DNA of 64,000 nucleotides from Gracilariopsis chorda (GCA_003194525.1 NBIV01000135.1:124001-188000), one strand, 5' to 3'. Numbered from the stretch's first letter, positions 45,063 to 54,678 are shown. The notes: generated by a model from the letters alone, not told the origin. Made by a program: numbers and translations.

Positions 45063-45560
45063 ATGCAGATGGCCGCCTTCCTCACGCCGCATCTCCCCCT
45101 GCGCCCGGCGGCGTGCCTCCCGCGCCGCGCAGCATGCAGCATGTGCGAGGCGCGCCCGCCAAACGACCCCACAAGCCTGCGCACAGAATCGCAGCGCCGG
45201 CGCAACTCGCCGCCAAAGCCGCTGCGTCGCCGTCAGCGACGGCGCAATGAGCCAGACCCCCTGGAATGGGACAAGCTGGAGTCCGTCCCGCTGGTGCGTT
45301 CAGACGCGTCGCCAGAGTCTGGCGAGGACTACTGGGTCGACCCCACCGTCACGCTTTCCGACGCCGATCCGGGCAAGGTGCGCGCGAAGAAGAAGAGCAT
45401 TGAACCGGCTCTCAAGAGAAAGCTCAAAAGCGAGGTCGTCAGTCCATACTCGGACAACTGGATTCTGCGTGCCGTCGTTGTGGTGGCCTTGCTGGTGCTG
45501 GCCGTGTGGAAGTTTGGCGGCCTGGACACCGTTCCGATTATCACCGTGCCAGATCTCTAG
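45063..45560 (+). CDS. Probable plastid single-pass membrane protein, unknown function
   Basis: 165 residues from the first in-frame ATG (the frame is open further upstream, but only from GTG). The first 40 residues (AAFLTPHLPLRPAACLPRR) look like a transit peptide. The middle is basic, then EDYWVDPTVTLSDADPGK, a Lys-rich stretch and a C-terminal transmembrane helix (NWILRAVVVVALLVLAVWKFGG) with a short tail. The acidic-aromatic patch before the membrane helix reminds me of small thylakoid or envelope proteins in algae and cyanobacteria, but I cannot name a family. It is divergently paired with CRY-DASH. Confidence 0.65.
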   Translation: MQMAAFLTPHLPLRPAACLPRRAACSMCEARPPNDPTSLRTESQRRRNSPPKPLRRRQRRRNEPDPLEWDKLESVPLVRSDASPESGEDYWVDPTVTLSDADPGKVRAKKKSIEPALKRKLKSEVVSPYSDNWILRAVVVVALLVLAVWKFGGLDTVPIITVPDL

Positions 45561-45905
45561 TAAACCGAAACAGCCACTGAGCTTGTTAGTGCGCCTCACG
45601 CTCCCTCCATTCGCCAACGCCCCACCGCCAAGTCGCCACTCTGTCAGTGTAAGCGCCAAGTGCTTGGCCGCAGAAGCGCCGTAGACGTGCTCAGTCAACC
45701 TGTGTAAGGCGTCGGCTACTTTCTCTGCCACCTGTCATGCCTGGCGCTTTCTCCACAATACACTCTCACATTTCCCGTCTCACGTCCGTCTTCAGCTGCA
45801 CCCGTCCGACCACTGCTTTGTACGCTTCTTCCTTTTCGCCTATCATCGGCCTGCTTCGGCTACATCCCGCCCTCCCCCCGTTTCTTTTTTCGCCGGAAAC
45901 GCGTC
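45561..45905. other. Spacer and YKT6 promoter
   Basis: The pyrimidine-rich stretch CCCTCCCCCCGTTTCTTTTT lies just upstream of the YKT6 ATG. No other gene seen. Confidence 0.4.
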
Positions 45906-46786
45906 ATGAAAGTCCTCTCTCTCATCGTGCTGCGCGCCCTTCCGCAAGAACCAGAGGCTACTACATTGGCCTCAGCCTACATGCTCGATGACTTTAATTT
46001 CTTTCAGCGAGAAAGGTATGTTCTGCGCCATTTATCCGCTCGCGCCTTTCTGTTCCGTTTGCTCACCGCATTTCTTGCACCACGCGAAGCGTAAAGCAAT
46101 TCACCACATTCGTTTCAAGAACAGTCGGAAAGCGAGTCGAACTCGGTCAAAGAAGCACTGTTGAACACGAAGGCTATCTCGTGCACGTTCACGTTCGCTC
46201 CAATGGTCTTGCTGCCGTTGCCGTGTGCGACAAGGAGTATCCATCCCGAGTAGCTTTCACATTACTCATGAAGCTGCAACAGGACTTCATGAGTGCCCAT
46301 TCAGACGCAACATGGCTTGCTGCCAGAGAGGAGCTGCCGTTCCCAGACCTCCAACAAATGATTCGCAAGTACCAAAATCCTCACCAAGCTGATGCTATTA
46401 TGAAGATTCAAAGAGACCTTGACGAGACCAAGATCATTTTGCATAAAACTATAGACAGCGTTCTTGAGCGCGGAGTCAAGTTGGACAACTTGGTGGAGAA
46501 GAGTACCGATCTCTCTGCACAATCCAAAATGTACGTCTTGTAACTGTACTGCAATATACTGCACAATCCGAAGAAGCTAACCTCACTGAGCACCACCTTT
46601 TCGCAACCTTTCGCTCTTCCATCGTCGCCGACAGGTTTTATAAGGTAAGTCTCCGATTTGTACAATCCTCACACCCACTATCCCCACTATGTTCAGTGAC
46701 TGACTCTTGATTTTCTTTGCTCCTCATCGTGATATGATCAAAAACAGACGGCGAAGAAACAAAACAGCTGTTGTAGCATGATGTAA
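45906..46786 (+). CDS. YKT6: R-SNARE YKT6 (four exons, one of 10 nt)
   Basis: Exons 45906-46015, 46090-46530, 46635-46644 and 46748-46786 give 199 residues; human YKT6 has 198. The longin domain includes YPSRVAFTLL and is followed by YQNPHQAD. The SNARE motif contains LDETKIILHKTIDSVLERG with the zero-layer arginine. The C-terminus is NSCCSMM, matching the YKT6 palmitoyl-Cys plus CaaX farnesylation signal (CCAIM in animals). Introns: GTATGT..AAG (74 bp), GTACGT..CAG (104 bp), GTAAGT..CAG (103 bp). Exon 3 is only GTTTTATAAG and supplies FYK, which is conserved at this point (AFYKTARK in animals). Without it, the CCSMM tail would be out of frame. The protein acts in ER-Golgi, vacuolar and autophagic fusion, cycling on membranes through lipidation. 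Confidence 0.93.
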
Positions 46787-47673
46787 ACAAACCCATCTCA
46801 AACCTCTGCGAAGTTCTCCACAAAGTGAACATTTGTAACTGCAACAAAGTCATGGCCTAAGTAAACGAACACCATCTTCCGAGTGGTACCAGGGGAGTTT
46901 TTTTTTTTTTTTGAATTCATGTACTCTCTTTGCCTGAAACAACAAAACAGGAAACTGACGAAACCATGTCCCCTCCCGCATTAGTATCTATGAGTAGGCT
47001 CTGCGTGGGATGCTATAGGTTTTGCCAACCAGGTAGCGCAAAATCCACGAATCAGAATATTACCGTCCGCCTGCAGTTTCTAAATGAAAACGTAGAGGTA
47101 TCCATAAACATGGACTAACCAGGGGGTTTCTGCCGCCCTTCCCTTGCCATGAACTCATGATGCGGTGAAAAGAGATGAAACAGACACTTGATCACGTGCA
47201 GCTTTCCAATGCACTCTTGGCCGGGGCTCTTGATCGGATCGGCCTGCCATGTTTTCGACATGATATACATGCACGCTCCTGGCTCTTTCTTCGCTGTATC
47301 ATGAACTGGATTTCAAGCAACAAGTGGGGAATGGTTAATTCAAGTCTGAGGAATTTGCAAACTGCGAGAATGAGGAGAAGAGCAATGGAGGTGAAGGCGC
47401 AAGGCTTCGAGAAATCAGACACCACCTAATTTATCAGAAAAACCTATTCATGTATTTGCAGCCCTATTCTCCAAGCAATCCGACCTCCGCAGTTCCCAGC
47501 CTGGGAACTGTCTCCTGTAGCTAGTAGAGTGAAAGCGATTTTTGGTTCTTGAAGCATTTCCATCGAACCACAGCTCCCAGGTATTGCCATTCTTGACATT
47601 CGAGAGCGGTCTGCGATTTTCCCTGCCCTTCCCACGAAGTGTTCCGAGTTGCACGAAGGAAGCCCAGCAAATC
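46787..47673. other. Spacer between YKT6 and NDUFA5
   Basis: Includes a T15 run near 46899-46913 and short unassigned frames (46930-47118, 47175-47429). No recognisable gene; it ends in the NDUFA5 promoter. Confidence 0.35.
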
Positions 47674-48177
47674 ATGCTACGAACGCTAGCGAGACGGGCT
47701 TTCACGCCGTCGATACGAAGCTTTGCTTCGCAAATTCGAGAACCAGGCCCGGTCGGTCTTTACGCAGGAGACGATCCACGAGCGGTAAGGATTCATCTTT
47801 CACTCCATGAAACGAAGGTCCTGTAATGTACCCACACATGGAACTAATTCTCTCTCTGATTTGAACGATGCATTAAACGCGACCCACTTGTGCAGACTCT
47901 CAGGGAACTGTACAAGCGCACACTAGATGCGGTCAAGAGCATTCCTGAAACAGCCACTTATCGAGTCAATGTTGAGAAGATCACAAACTATCGCATGGGT
48001 ATTGTGAAAGAAAACGAAGACATCGCTAAGATCGAAAATGCTCTCAGTGTCGGACAGATCCAGGAGGTTATTGAGCAAGCAGAGGACGAATTGGAGCTTA
48101 TTCCCCACATGGTTGAATGGAAACCGTGGGAAATGAAAGAAGGTGAGAAACCGGTTGTTATCAATGTAGTAGACTAA
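47674..48177 (+). CDS. NDUFA5: Complex I accessory subunit NDUFA5 (B13)
   Basis: Exons 47674-47784 and 47896-48177 give 130 residues. The intron is 111 bp, GTAAGG..TGCAG, phase 0. The N-terminus MLRTLARRAFTPSIRSFASQ is a typical mitochondrial presequence. PVGLYAGDDPRATLRELYKRTLDAVKSIPETATYR then matches the LYR-like ETC_C1_NDUFA5 domain (TGLVGL..HERLRILYTKIL..IPKNAAYR in animals). It is followed by ITNYRMGIVKENEDIAKIE, VIEQAEDELELI and a final VEWKPWE. The subunit sits on the peripheral arm of NADH:ubiquinone oxidoreductase in mitochondria. Length and conserved C-terminal WKxWE agree with the family. Confidence 0.95.
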
Positions 48178-48478
48178 ACGGAGTGGCATGTTGTTGGCTC
48201 TTCTTGTAATGTTATTCGACCCTAATACACGTTTGAACACGATGCATTCTTTTCCAATTTGCGTCGAATGCAAGAGCAGCACTTTACTGTGTATGTGTTC
48301 GAAAAGAAGCTATTGAGTGTTGATTACGTAGGACTACGAGGCGATTACATAAAGAAGACGAGATCCCATGTACTTATTCGGGGAAGTGCTCCAAACTAGT
48401 GCCACGAACAAGCCTATCAGCAGGATTACTACGAGTACAGGTTACAGTTTCAGCAGGTAATCATATTGATGTGTTTCT
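48178..48478. other. Convergent 3' spacer, NDUFA5 and BAR-like gene
   Basis: AT-richer; nothing beyond the two 3' ends seen. Confidence 0.35.
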
Positions 48479-49990
48479 CTATCCTTGCACAGAATCCGAG
48501 CTTCTCTTCACCATCAGATTCTGAGACAGGTTCGGCGTTTCTGAGGGAGTTTCATACGCCGACGGGGGGGCTGGTGGAGGCGGCGGGGGTTGAACTGACC
48601 GGGTCTCAGAATTTGAGACGCCGGTGGGATACCCCACTGGTGGGGGTCCAGGTGCCGGGGGTGGCGGGGGTTGAACTGACCGGGTCTCAGAATTTGAGCC
48701 GCCGGTGGGATACCCCGCCGGTGGGGGTCCAGGTGCCGGGGGTGGGTAGCTCGGAACTGATGTAGAAGTCGCTGGGTATGTTGAAGGAGATTGCGGGTAG
48801 GCAGACCAGGAAGACTGATAGTTCGCTGAACTGGTGGGAGGAGACCCAGGAGGTGGTGGCGGTCGATACTGGCCTGAGACTGGCGGGGAAGACGCCGGTG
48901 GCGGGGGTGCATAACCATTGGAGGTTTGAGGAACAGAACCTGGCGGCGGAGGTGGCGGGTAACTAGTTGACGTCGGCAGATACGAGCTTGGCGGAGCTGA
49001 ATTAGGTGGGACCTGATAGTTGTTTGGGGGAGGGATTGGGGGCGAGGAAGGAGATTGCGGCATGGGAGAATATCCCGCACCGTAGTTAGAAGAACCGTCA
49101 TCTGGCGGCGGCGCAGAAGGAGCGCTTTCAACACGAGGGAACGGTGCACTCTCCGCAGAGGGGTTGTACGGTGGATACGCGACGTTTGGTTCATTCTGAG
49201 TACGCGATTCATTCAGAACTTTGGTTTCTGATGACACCCATGGGCGTCGGTCTCCACGAAGCAGTACCCTATGACCTAGACCAATTTCATCGGCTTTCGA
49301 TATGGTGCTTCTCAAGGGTTGTGCTTCAAAGTAGTGCTTTTGAAGAAGAAGCATGGCTGATATGGCACGGTCTGTCACGGCGAGACGCTCCACTTCAATG
49401 GCATCCATTTCAGAATAGATTTGCCTATGCATGTTGGCGACCTCTTTGGCGAGCTCTTGCACTTTGGCCTGGTTACGAGAGCGACGCTCTACCTCTTTCT
49501 GAGTGACGGGACTGCGACGTTTGGCTTCGTTTTGAAGCATTTGTCTGGTTTTGGCGTCATAGTACTTATGCTGACGGATAACATCAAGCCGTTTTTCGTG
49601 CAGGTTTTCTGTTTCATCTATTCTGGCAATAATGGCCAGGAGTTCCTTTTTGGAGAGATCTAGCCGTTGAGTGGCGTTGAAATTAGTTTCGACAGTGTTC
49701 GACGGCGGGGTATCTAAACGAGACTTGGTCGCTTGCAACTCTTTGAGAAGGGCGAGAGCAGGTACATCGCGCTCTGGATAAATGGATGAGCCGATGATAT
49801 CAAAGGTGGAGTACGAATTGAACAAGGAATTCCATGCTTCCTCGTTCGTGGTGACGCAGTTGAGAAGCGACTGCATAGAGGAGCGCCATTGGTAAAGGGT
49901 GCCCTTTGTAGCGGCAAGTGATTCGTCTTCCTTGATGATTTTCTTCTTAGTTGTTCCTTTCGCCAGAGACACTTTAAGGCCGTGGATCAT
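48479..49990 (-). CDS. BAR-like protein with proline-rich tail
   Basis: 503 residues starting at the ATG that opens MIHGLKVSLAKG. The codon opening the longer frame is TTG, and the next gene starts MLHGIKLALSAKG, so this start is supported by paralogy. Residues about 1-230 are helical with heptads and a BAR-type lysine/arginine-rich helix: KYYDAKTRQMLQNEAKRRS, then ERRSRNQAKVQELAKEV, ending in AISAMLLLQKHYFEA. BAR domains dimerise into curved membrane-binding modules in endocytosis. Residues about 260-503 are Pro/Ser/Tyr-rich with repeated PPPPPGS and PPPAPGPPP, likely SH3 or profilin ligands. A 27-residue unit is tandemly duplicated (DNA 48582-48743, 81-bp period). It is tandem with the paralogue at 51290. 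Confidence 0.7.
   Translation of the reverse strand: MIHGLKVSLAKGTTKKKIIKEDESLAATKGTLYQWRSSMQSLLNCVTTNEEAWNSLFNSYSTFDIIGSSIYPERDVPALALLKELQATKSRLDTPPSNTVETNFNATQRLDLSKKELLAIIARIDETENLHEKRLDVIRQHKYYDAKTRQMLQNEAKRRSPVTQKEVERRSRNQAKVQELAKEVANMHRQIYSEMDAIEVERLAVTDRAISAMLLLQKHYFEAQPLRSTISKADEIGLGHRVLLRGDRRPWVSSETKVLNESRTQNEPNVAYPPYNPSAESAPFPRVESAPSAPPPDDGSSNYGAGYSPMPQSPSSPPIPPPNNYQVPPNSAPPSSYLPTSTSYPPPPPPGSVPQTSNGYAPPPPASSPPVSGQYRPPPPPGSPPTSSANYQSSWSAYPQSPSTYPATSTSVPSYPPPAPGPPPAGYPTGGSNSETRSVQPPPPPAPGPPPVGYPTGVSNSETRSVQPPPPPPAPPSAYETPSETPNLSQNLMVKRSSDSVQG
48582..48743. repeat. 81-bp in-frame tandem duplication in the BAR-like tail
   Basis: Two 81-bp units starting at 48582 and 48663 differ at only a few bases and code for a 27-residue proline-rich unit containing SNSETRSVQPPPP. 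The period is a multiple of three, so the frame is kept. Confidence 0.85.
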
Positions 49991-50080
49991 GTTGAAATTG
50001 CGCAAACGACTCAAATGGGGTTTGGTTCGTATCCTGTTGTACATGCGTTTCTCGAAGTGACACGGTGAAAGATTAGACAA

Positions 50081-51289
50081 GCGCGGTAAGGGATACAGGA
50101 AAGGATAACGGCGGCTGCCGCTGCGTGTACTCGGCCCGTGGCTGTGATGGCAGAGACGTGAAGAGTCGGTGGCGCCGAGTTGCTTGGGGTATCGTTATAC
50201 CACTAGTAGCTTGCTGGTACCGTCGGTAGGTAGAATGAAAGAACCAATAGGTATAACTTTAGAAGGCATCCAGGGTGTGCAAGGGCGGTCCAGTAAGGAT
50301 GAACCGAACGCACATCACTGCGTTGAGCTGCGAAGGGCAGACCCTTTTTGCCACGTCTATGCCGTTGTCGCAAAGGCAACGCGGCGTGAACTTGTCGTGA
50401 TATGATACATCCGTGAGGGTAACCACGCCACGTCATTGCTGGACTCACAGATTTCTTTCAATTTTCATGTTTCGTTCGCATCTTCCTCTTAGATGCGTTC
50501 CACGTACGGCAGCGCGCGTGGGATTGCCAAGCTTGCCGTTCTGAGTGGCTCAGCAGGGCGATGACTATGAGTCCGGCATCGAAAGGAAGGGCTGCTTACA
50601 AAAGGTACGACCTCCCCCGGTGATCGATGCGAACACCACATCAGCTGGAGCCGGTCGCAGCTTGCCCTTTGTTGTTTCGCTCTCGAAATCCGTTACAGGT
50701 ACTGAGTCAGTACTATGACGTACGTTACTACTAGAGCAATGCACCCCATGTTGTCCTGTGCAGCACCTGAAACGCAGCTCGTGTGCACCATGTTGAAGGT
50801 AGACGTGACATGATAGATATCATGATGATAGCAGCACCGCTGCTCAACTTCCGGTGCGGCGGCGCAGCATCACAATTGAGAAGGAGACGTGTTGCGAGCG
50901 CATAAGCAAAGCAACAAGTTCACCCACCCGAACACACAGATCTGCCATCACACCCTCCCACCGAATCCCGACTGCAAGAACGATTTCATATCGCTGCATG
51001 CTAAGGTTTGATAAGCCGCACAGAATTTCATCACTGAATACCAAGACTCGCATGAGTTGCGTGGACACTGAACTCTGGAAACCATATCCTCTTCCCTTGC
51101 GTAATCATACGTACGTACTATATAACACTGTGATTATCTGTGTCACTAAACGAAACCATACGACACACGGTGCACGTATATTTATCTTACTCGTTTGGGG
51201 TTTTTGTTAATACGCTCTGCACAACTATTTTTGGGTCCTATGTGTGTACTGAAGTTAGAAACGACTCGAAACCAAAGCCGAAAACAGAG
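50081..51289. other. Spacer between the two BAR-like genes
   Basis: Holds the promoter of the downstream BAR-like gene, including a variant palindrome TACCGTCGGTA at 50218-50228 about 230 bp before its ATG. The unassigned frames look random. Confidence 0.4.
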
Positions 51290-52768
51290 CTACGAAAGGT
51301 GGCGTTCAAGCGCAATATTGGATGATTTCGGACAACCTCTATCGGTCATCGGATACAGCGGAACAGTATTATCGAAACTCTTGTCTGTCGCGCGTTGCGC
51401 AACACCATTTCTCATCCCGCCCGTACATCTCCTATGCTCCAAGTCAATTCCTTCAACCGTGCTTCTGGCTACAGAAAGTCCTTGATCTACGTTTCTGCTG
51501 CGTTGCGTGCCAGAAACATCGATCCTTCCAGTATTTCCATTTGGTGCGCCAAGCGATGAACTGGGCAGACTGCTCTTCTGTCCTGCTCTTGACACATCAG
51601 ATTCGGTCTTTCTTCTCATTAAATTCGTAGCTCTCGTACTTTTATGAGTCTGAGAAACCGGGGCTGATTGGGTGCCATTATCACTCGGCAACGCATTGGA
51701 TTCTCCCGGAATTGCATCCTCTCCAATTGCCAAGGGCATGTTAAACGGGCCACGGATACATCTAAATCTGCCCGTCAAATCCGGATGGGACATCTCATGA
51801 TTCAGTTGGTCAATGTTTGGGTCTTGCCTCACAGGGCCCTCAACTATGCGAACACTCTTCTTTCTGGTTCCATTAGAGATTGACGCTTTACGACGCACGC
51901 CTTGACTTGCCAAGTCTTGATCGTCAAAAGGAACACTGCCATTCGGATTGCTAGTCATCTTACTCACGGGGCTTGGCGCTCTTGGGGGCTGGGCAAGGTC
52001 ATCAGAATGAGTGCTGTGCAAAGATGCAAGTGGAGCGGCGTTTGTGTAGCCATGTAATTCATAAAGAGCTCGCGGAGATATGCGACTTTGCATCACGGAG
52101 AGCACAGCTGGCATTGGATTAAGAGCAAAGTAGAAATCCTGCGTGCGAACGTAACTGGTCAAGACCATTTCAAGCAGTAGCTCCTTCTTATCAAGCGCCT
52201 TGTGCAGCTCATTGTGAAACTTGTCCGTCTGATATGCCAGTTGCGTTGAATAGTCTCGTAACTTTTGTTCATTACGAAGACGACGATCTGCTTCTCTATC
52301 GGTAACTTTTTTCTTCTTCTTACTCTCATTTGCGCGAATGGTTTCAAGTTTAGAAGAATAGTACTCCTTGTTCTTCAACGCGGAGACGCATTCCATCTGT
52401 TCTGCTCGTAGCTGTCTGATACAGTCATTAAAGGCGCGCAGTTCGTCAACAGCGCGCGTTCGTTCGTCATGTATAGCCTTTCCGCCAACAGGTGTAAGAA
52501 CGCAGTCACCCGCACTAGCAAGGCTGTCTAATGGCAACTGCAGCTTGTGATGTTCATGGTATACCTCCTGTGCGGTTTTAGCAATGGTGCTAATGTTGTA
52601 TGCTAACGATGTCCAAATCTTTTGGTTTTCTTCAAAGGCGGCTTGTAGTTGGGGAAACCATCTTCGAAGTTCCGTGAGAACTCGGTCAGCTTCACGAAGA
52701 CGTTGATTGGTTTCAAGTAAAACGCGATCTCCCTTGGCAGAGAGGGCGAGCTTTATTCCGTGCAACAT
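51290..52768 (-). CDS. BAR-like protein, tandem paralogue
   Basis: 492 residues starting at the ATG of MLHGIKLALSAKG; the longer frame opens with GTG. Residues about 1-240 align by eye with the neighbour: EENQKIWTSLAYNIS, ALKNKEYYSSKLETIRANE, KKKKKVTDREADRRLRNEQKLRDY, then VLTSYVRTQDFYF. The end of the BAR region is followed by a different tail: Ser/Asn/Arg-rich rather than proline-rich, with RKKSVRIV and RRKTESD-type basic phosphosite-like patches. Probably a membrane-curving or scaffold protein; the partner is unknown. Same orientation and about 1.2 kb apart suggest an old tandem duplication with divergent tails. Confidence 0.68.
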   Translation of the reverse strand: MLHGIKLALSAKGDRVLLETNQRLREADRVLTELRRWFPQLQAAFEENQKIWTSLAYNISTIAKTAQEVYHEHHKLQLPLDSLASAGDCVLTPVGGKAIHDERTRAVDELRAFNDCIRQLRAEQMECVSALKNKEYYSSKLETIRANESKKKKKVTDREADRRLRNEQKLRDYSTQLAYQTDKFHNELHKALDKKELLLEMVLTSYVRTQDFYFALNPMPAVLSVMQSRISPRALYELHGYTNAAPLASLHSTHSDDLAQPPRAPSPVSKMTSNPNGSVPFDDQDLASQGVRRKASISNGTRKKSVRIVEGPVRQDPNIDQLNHEMSHPDLTGRFRCIRGPFNMPLAIGEDAIPGESNALPSDNGTQSAPVSQTHKSTRATNLMRRKTESDVSRAGQKSSLPSSSLGAPNGNTGRIDVSGTQRSRNVDQGLSVARSTVEGIDLEHRRCTGGMRNGVAQRATDKSFDNTVPLYPMTDRGCPKSSNIALERHLS

Positions 52769-53885
52769 GACTTGTTCTGGTGAAGCTGTTTGACCCGTGC
52801 CTCTCGGGCGCACCGGGCTGAGAAGACGATGGGTGCAGAGCTATGGTTGCGAAGTGTGCATGGTGTAGGTGGACCTAGCAACTAGCATATATTCGAGGTG
52901 TGGCTGCGACGTAGAGCGGTGACGTGTGACCGGAAAAAGGAAGCATTGGACAAACAAAAGCACAAAGCGTCTGCAGCAAACACGAAAGATGTGTGGGGTG
53001 TTTAAGGATTGCTTCCCGAAGCAGAAGCAAGTGCGGGCGGAGCTCGTTTCAGTGTTGTTAGATGTAAGCAGGCGTGGATGTATGTCGCGAATGGACTACA
53101 TCGAAAATAGCGAAGTCGATACAGTACCAAAGCATGATACCTTGAACGGGTTGGAGGGATGACGGTTGCACCTAAGGAACCGTTTGTGACTACAGGCATG
53201 CATCTCGAGGACCTCGTTTCCACCCTCCTTTCCCGTGGGAAGGAATATTGCTGAGAAAGTCAGGAACAGTTGGAAATGTGATGAGCCGTGCTCACGCATG
53301 CCCATCCGCTAGCACTGTGTATGTGAGAGAGGGCGTGAGGGGCTAATTGCTGGAAAACGATGAGAGCAGGTGGGCCGCACGAAGGGCTGCACCCGTGGCT
53401 ATACACGGGGCGACGTGCGTATCGGTAGAAGGCTAACTCTTTTACCCTAGAAGATAGTGCTAAGGGTTAGCGTTTAACCCTTCTCCGTGCGTGCTCTAAT
53501 ACATGGGCACGATAACGACATGTTGACTTGGCGGATATTCGGGCAGCGGATGCGCAGGCGCAATCGGCGACGCGTGGAAACGGCGGGCGGGCGCATTGAG
53601 TCGGGGCGCAGCCGGACTTGTCGATGCGCCATTGGACGTGCAATTTGCAGTATTTTAAGCACACAGCCAATACAAATGCACCCCGCCAAATGCACGTTTT
53701 GCGCGAGCAATTGAACTGTCGCCGCACAGAAAAACCCACAGTGCGCTCCCGGAGCACGTCAGCGCGTGGAAGAAACACGCCTTCGCCCAACTGAAGAACC
53801 ATCCGCGACGTCATCGCGCCTTGGCGCGCTCTCTCCTCCCAGCCCGCTCCCTGCCGCCGTCTTCCCCCCTCCCACCGTATCCGCA
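52769..53885. other. Divergent intergenic region, BAR-like and RING genes
   Basis: Contains both promoters. A hairpin-forming AAGGGTTA/TAACCCTT pair is at 53462-53482. The region near 53520-53880 is GC-rich, with open frames caused by composition. Confidence 0.4.
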
Positions 53886-54628
53886 ATGCCATCGCAGCCC
53901 TCTGCCGCCAGTCTTTCGCTCGCTGTTGGTGGCGGTCCCGGCTTCACCGTCAACAATGCTCCCAACGGTATCCGAACCGCCGTCCTGGCCGGTGCCGCCG
54001 TCTTTTCCGGCTTAGTTTATCTCCTTCGCAAAGGGCACGCAGACGGCGTCAGAAAACGCGTCATTCGCCGCTTGGATAAAATCGCCCCCAGGACCAAGTA
54101 CCGTTCTGACAAACACGCCCAACGTCGCATCATTAACGCCGACTGTGAGTCTTCGCACATCACAATTGCATCTGTTCTCACAACCCTTCTCCGCGTCCAC
54201 CCCCGCTAACTAATTCTTCCCTTTCGTGCAACTTTTTGAAACCGATACTGAAAAAAAAAGGTCCGGTATGTCTAGGCGAATTCTCAAGCACTCCAGACAA
54301 GTATATTCGTGTCTTGGAATGTCGTCATGCTCTGTGTTCGGATTGTTTAGAAGCGTGGGCCGTTCATTGCACCAAAGCTCACTTGAATCCCTCTCGTTTC
54401 GGAATAACACGAGCCGGTCGCGTCGTATCATGGACTCCCGGACCCAAGTGTCCACTCTGCTGCGCTCGACTCAACTGCGTCCCTAAAGAGGATCTGCGAG
54501 AAGCTATCATTGCAGCTGTAAACCACCGTGGCACTGCGCTCTCCACTATTATTGCTTACCAATCAAGATCTTCGAGCGATGACGATTTTGAACAAGCTAC
54601 CGCATGGCGAAGCGCCGTCGAGCTGTAG
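53886..54628 (+). CDS. Membrane-anchored C3HC4 RING protein, likely E3 ligase
   Basis: Exons 53886-54144 and 54261-54628 give 208 residues. The intron is 116 bp, GTGAGT..AAAAAAG. Splicing builds Cys87 across the junction (T plus GT) and yields CPVCLGEF, so the first RING ligand pair only exists in the spliced product. The remaining ligands are Cys107, His109, Cys112, Cys115, Cys150 and Cys153 (LECRHALCSDCLEAW ... CPLC). A hydrophobic helix (about 29-48, TAVLAGAAVFSGLVYLL) anchors it, followed by a basic stretch. RING proteins of this form are usually E3 ubiquitin ligases on organelle or ER membranes; substrate unknown. The start is the first in-frame ATG; the upstream frame opens with GTG. 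A strong hairpin follows the stop codon. Confidence 0.82.
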
Positions 54629-54630
54629 GG

Positions 54631-54678
54631 TTTGTCATTGGTGATGTGAGGCCAACGCTTCACATCACCAATGACAAA
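54631..54678. repeat. Perfect 19-bp stem-loop after the RING stop codon
   Basis: TTTGTCATTGGTGATGTGA (54631-54649) pairs fully with 54660-54678 across a 10-nt loop (GGCCAACGCT). It begins two bases after the TAG of the RING gene, so it lies in the 3' UTR. Confidence 0.9.

Noticed and set aside
52769-52813. Longer start for the second BAR-like protein
   Set aside because: The codon is GTG, and the ATG at 52768 aligns with the start of the paralogue.
53462-53482. Internal telomere repeat (AAGGGTTA)
   Set aside because: Only single units, arranged as a hairpin rather than a head-to-tail array.
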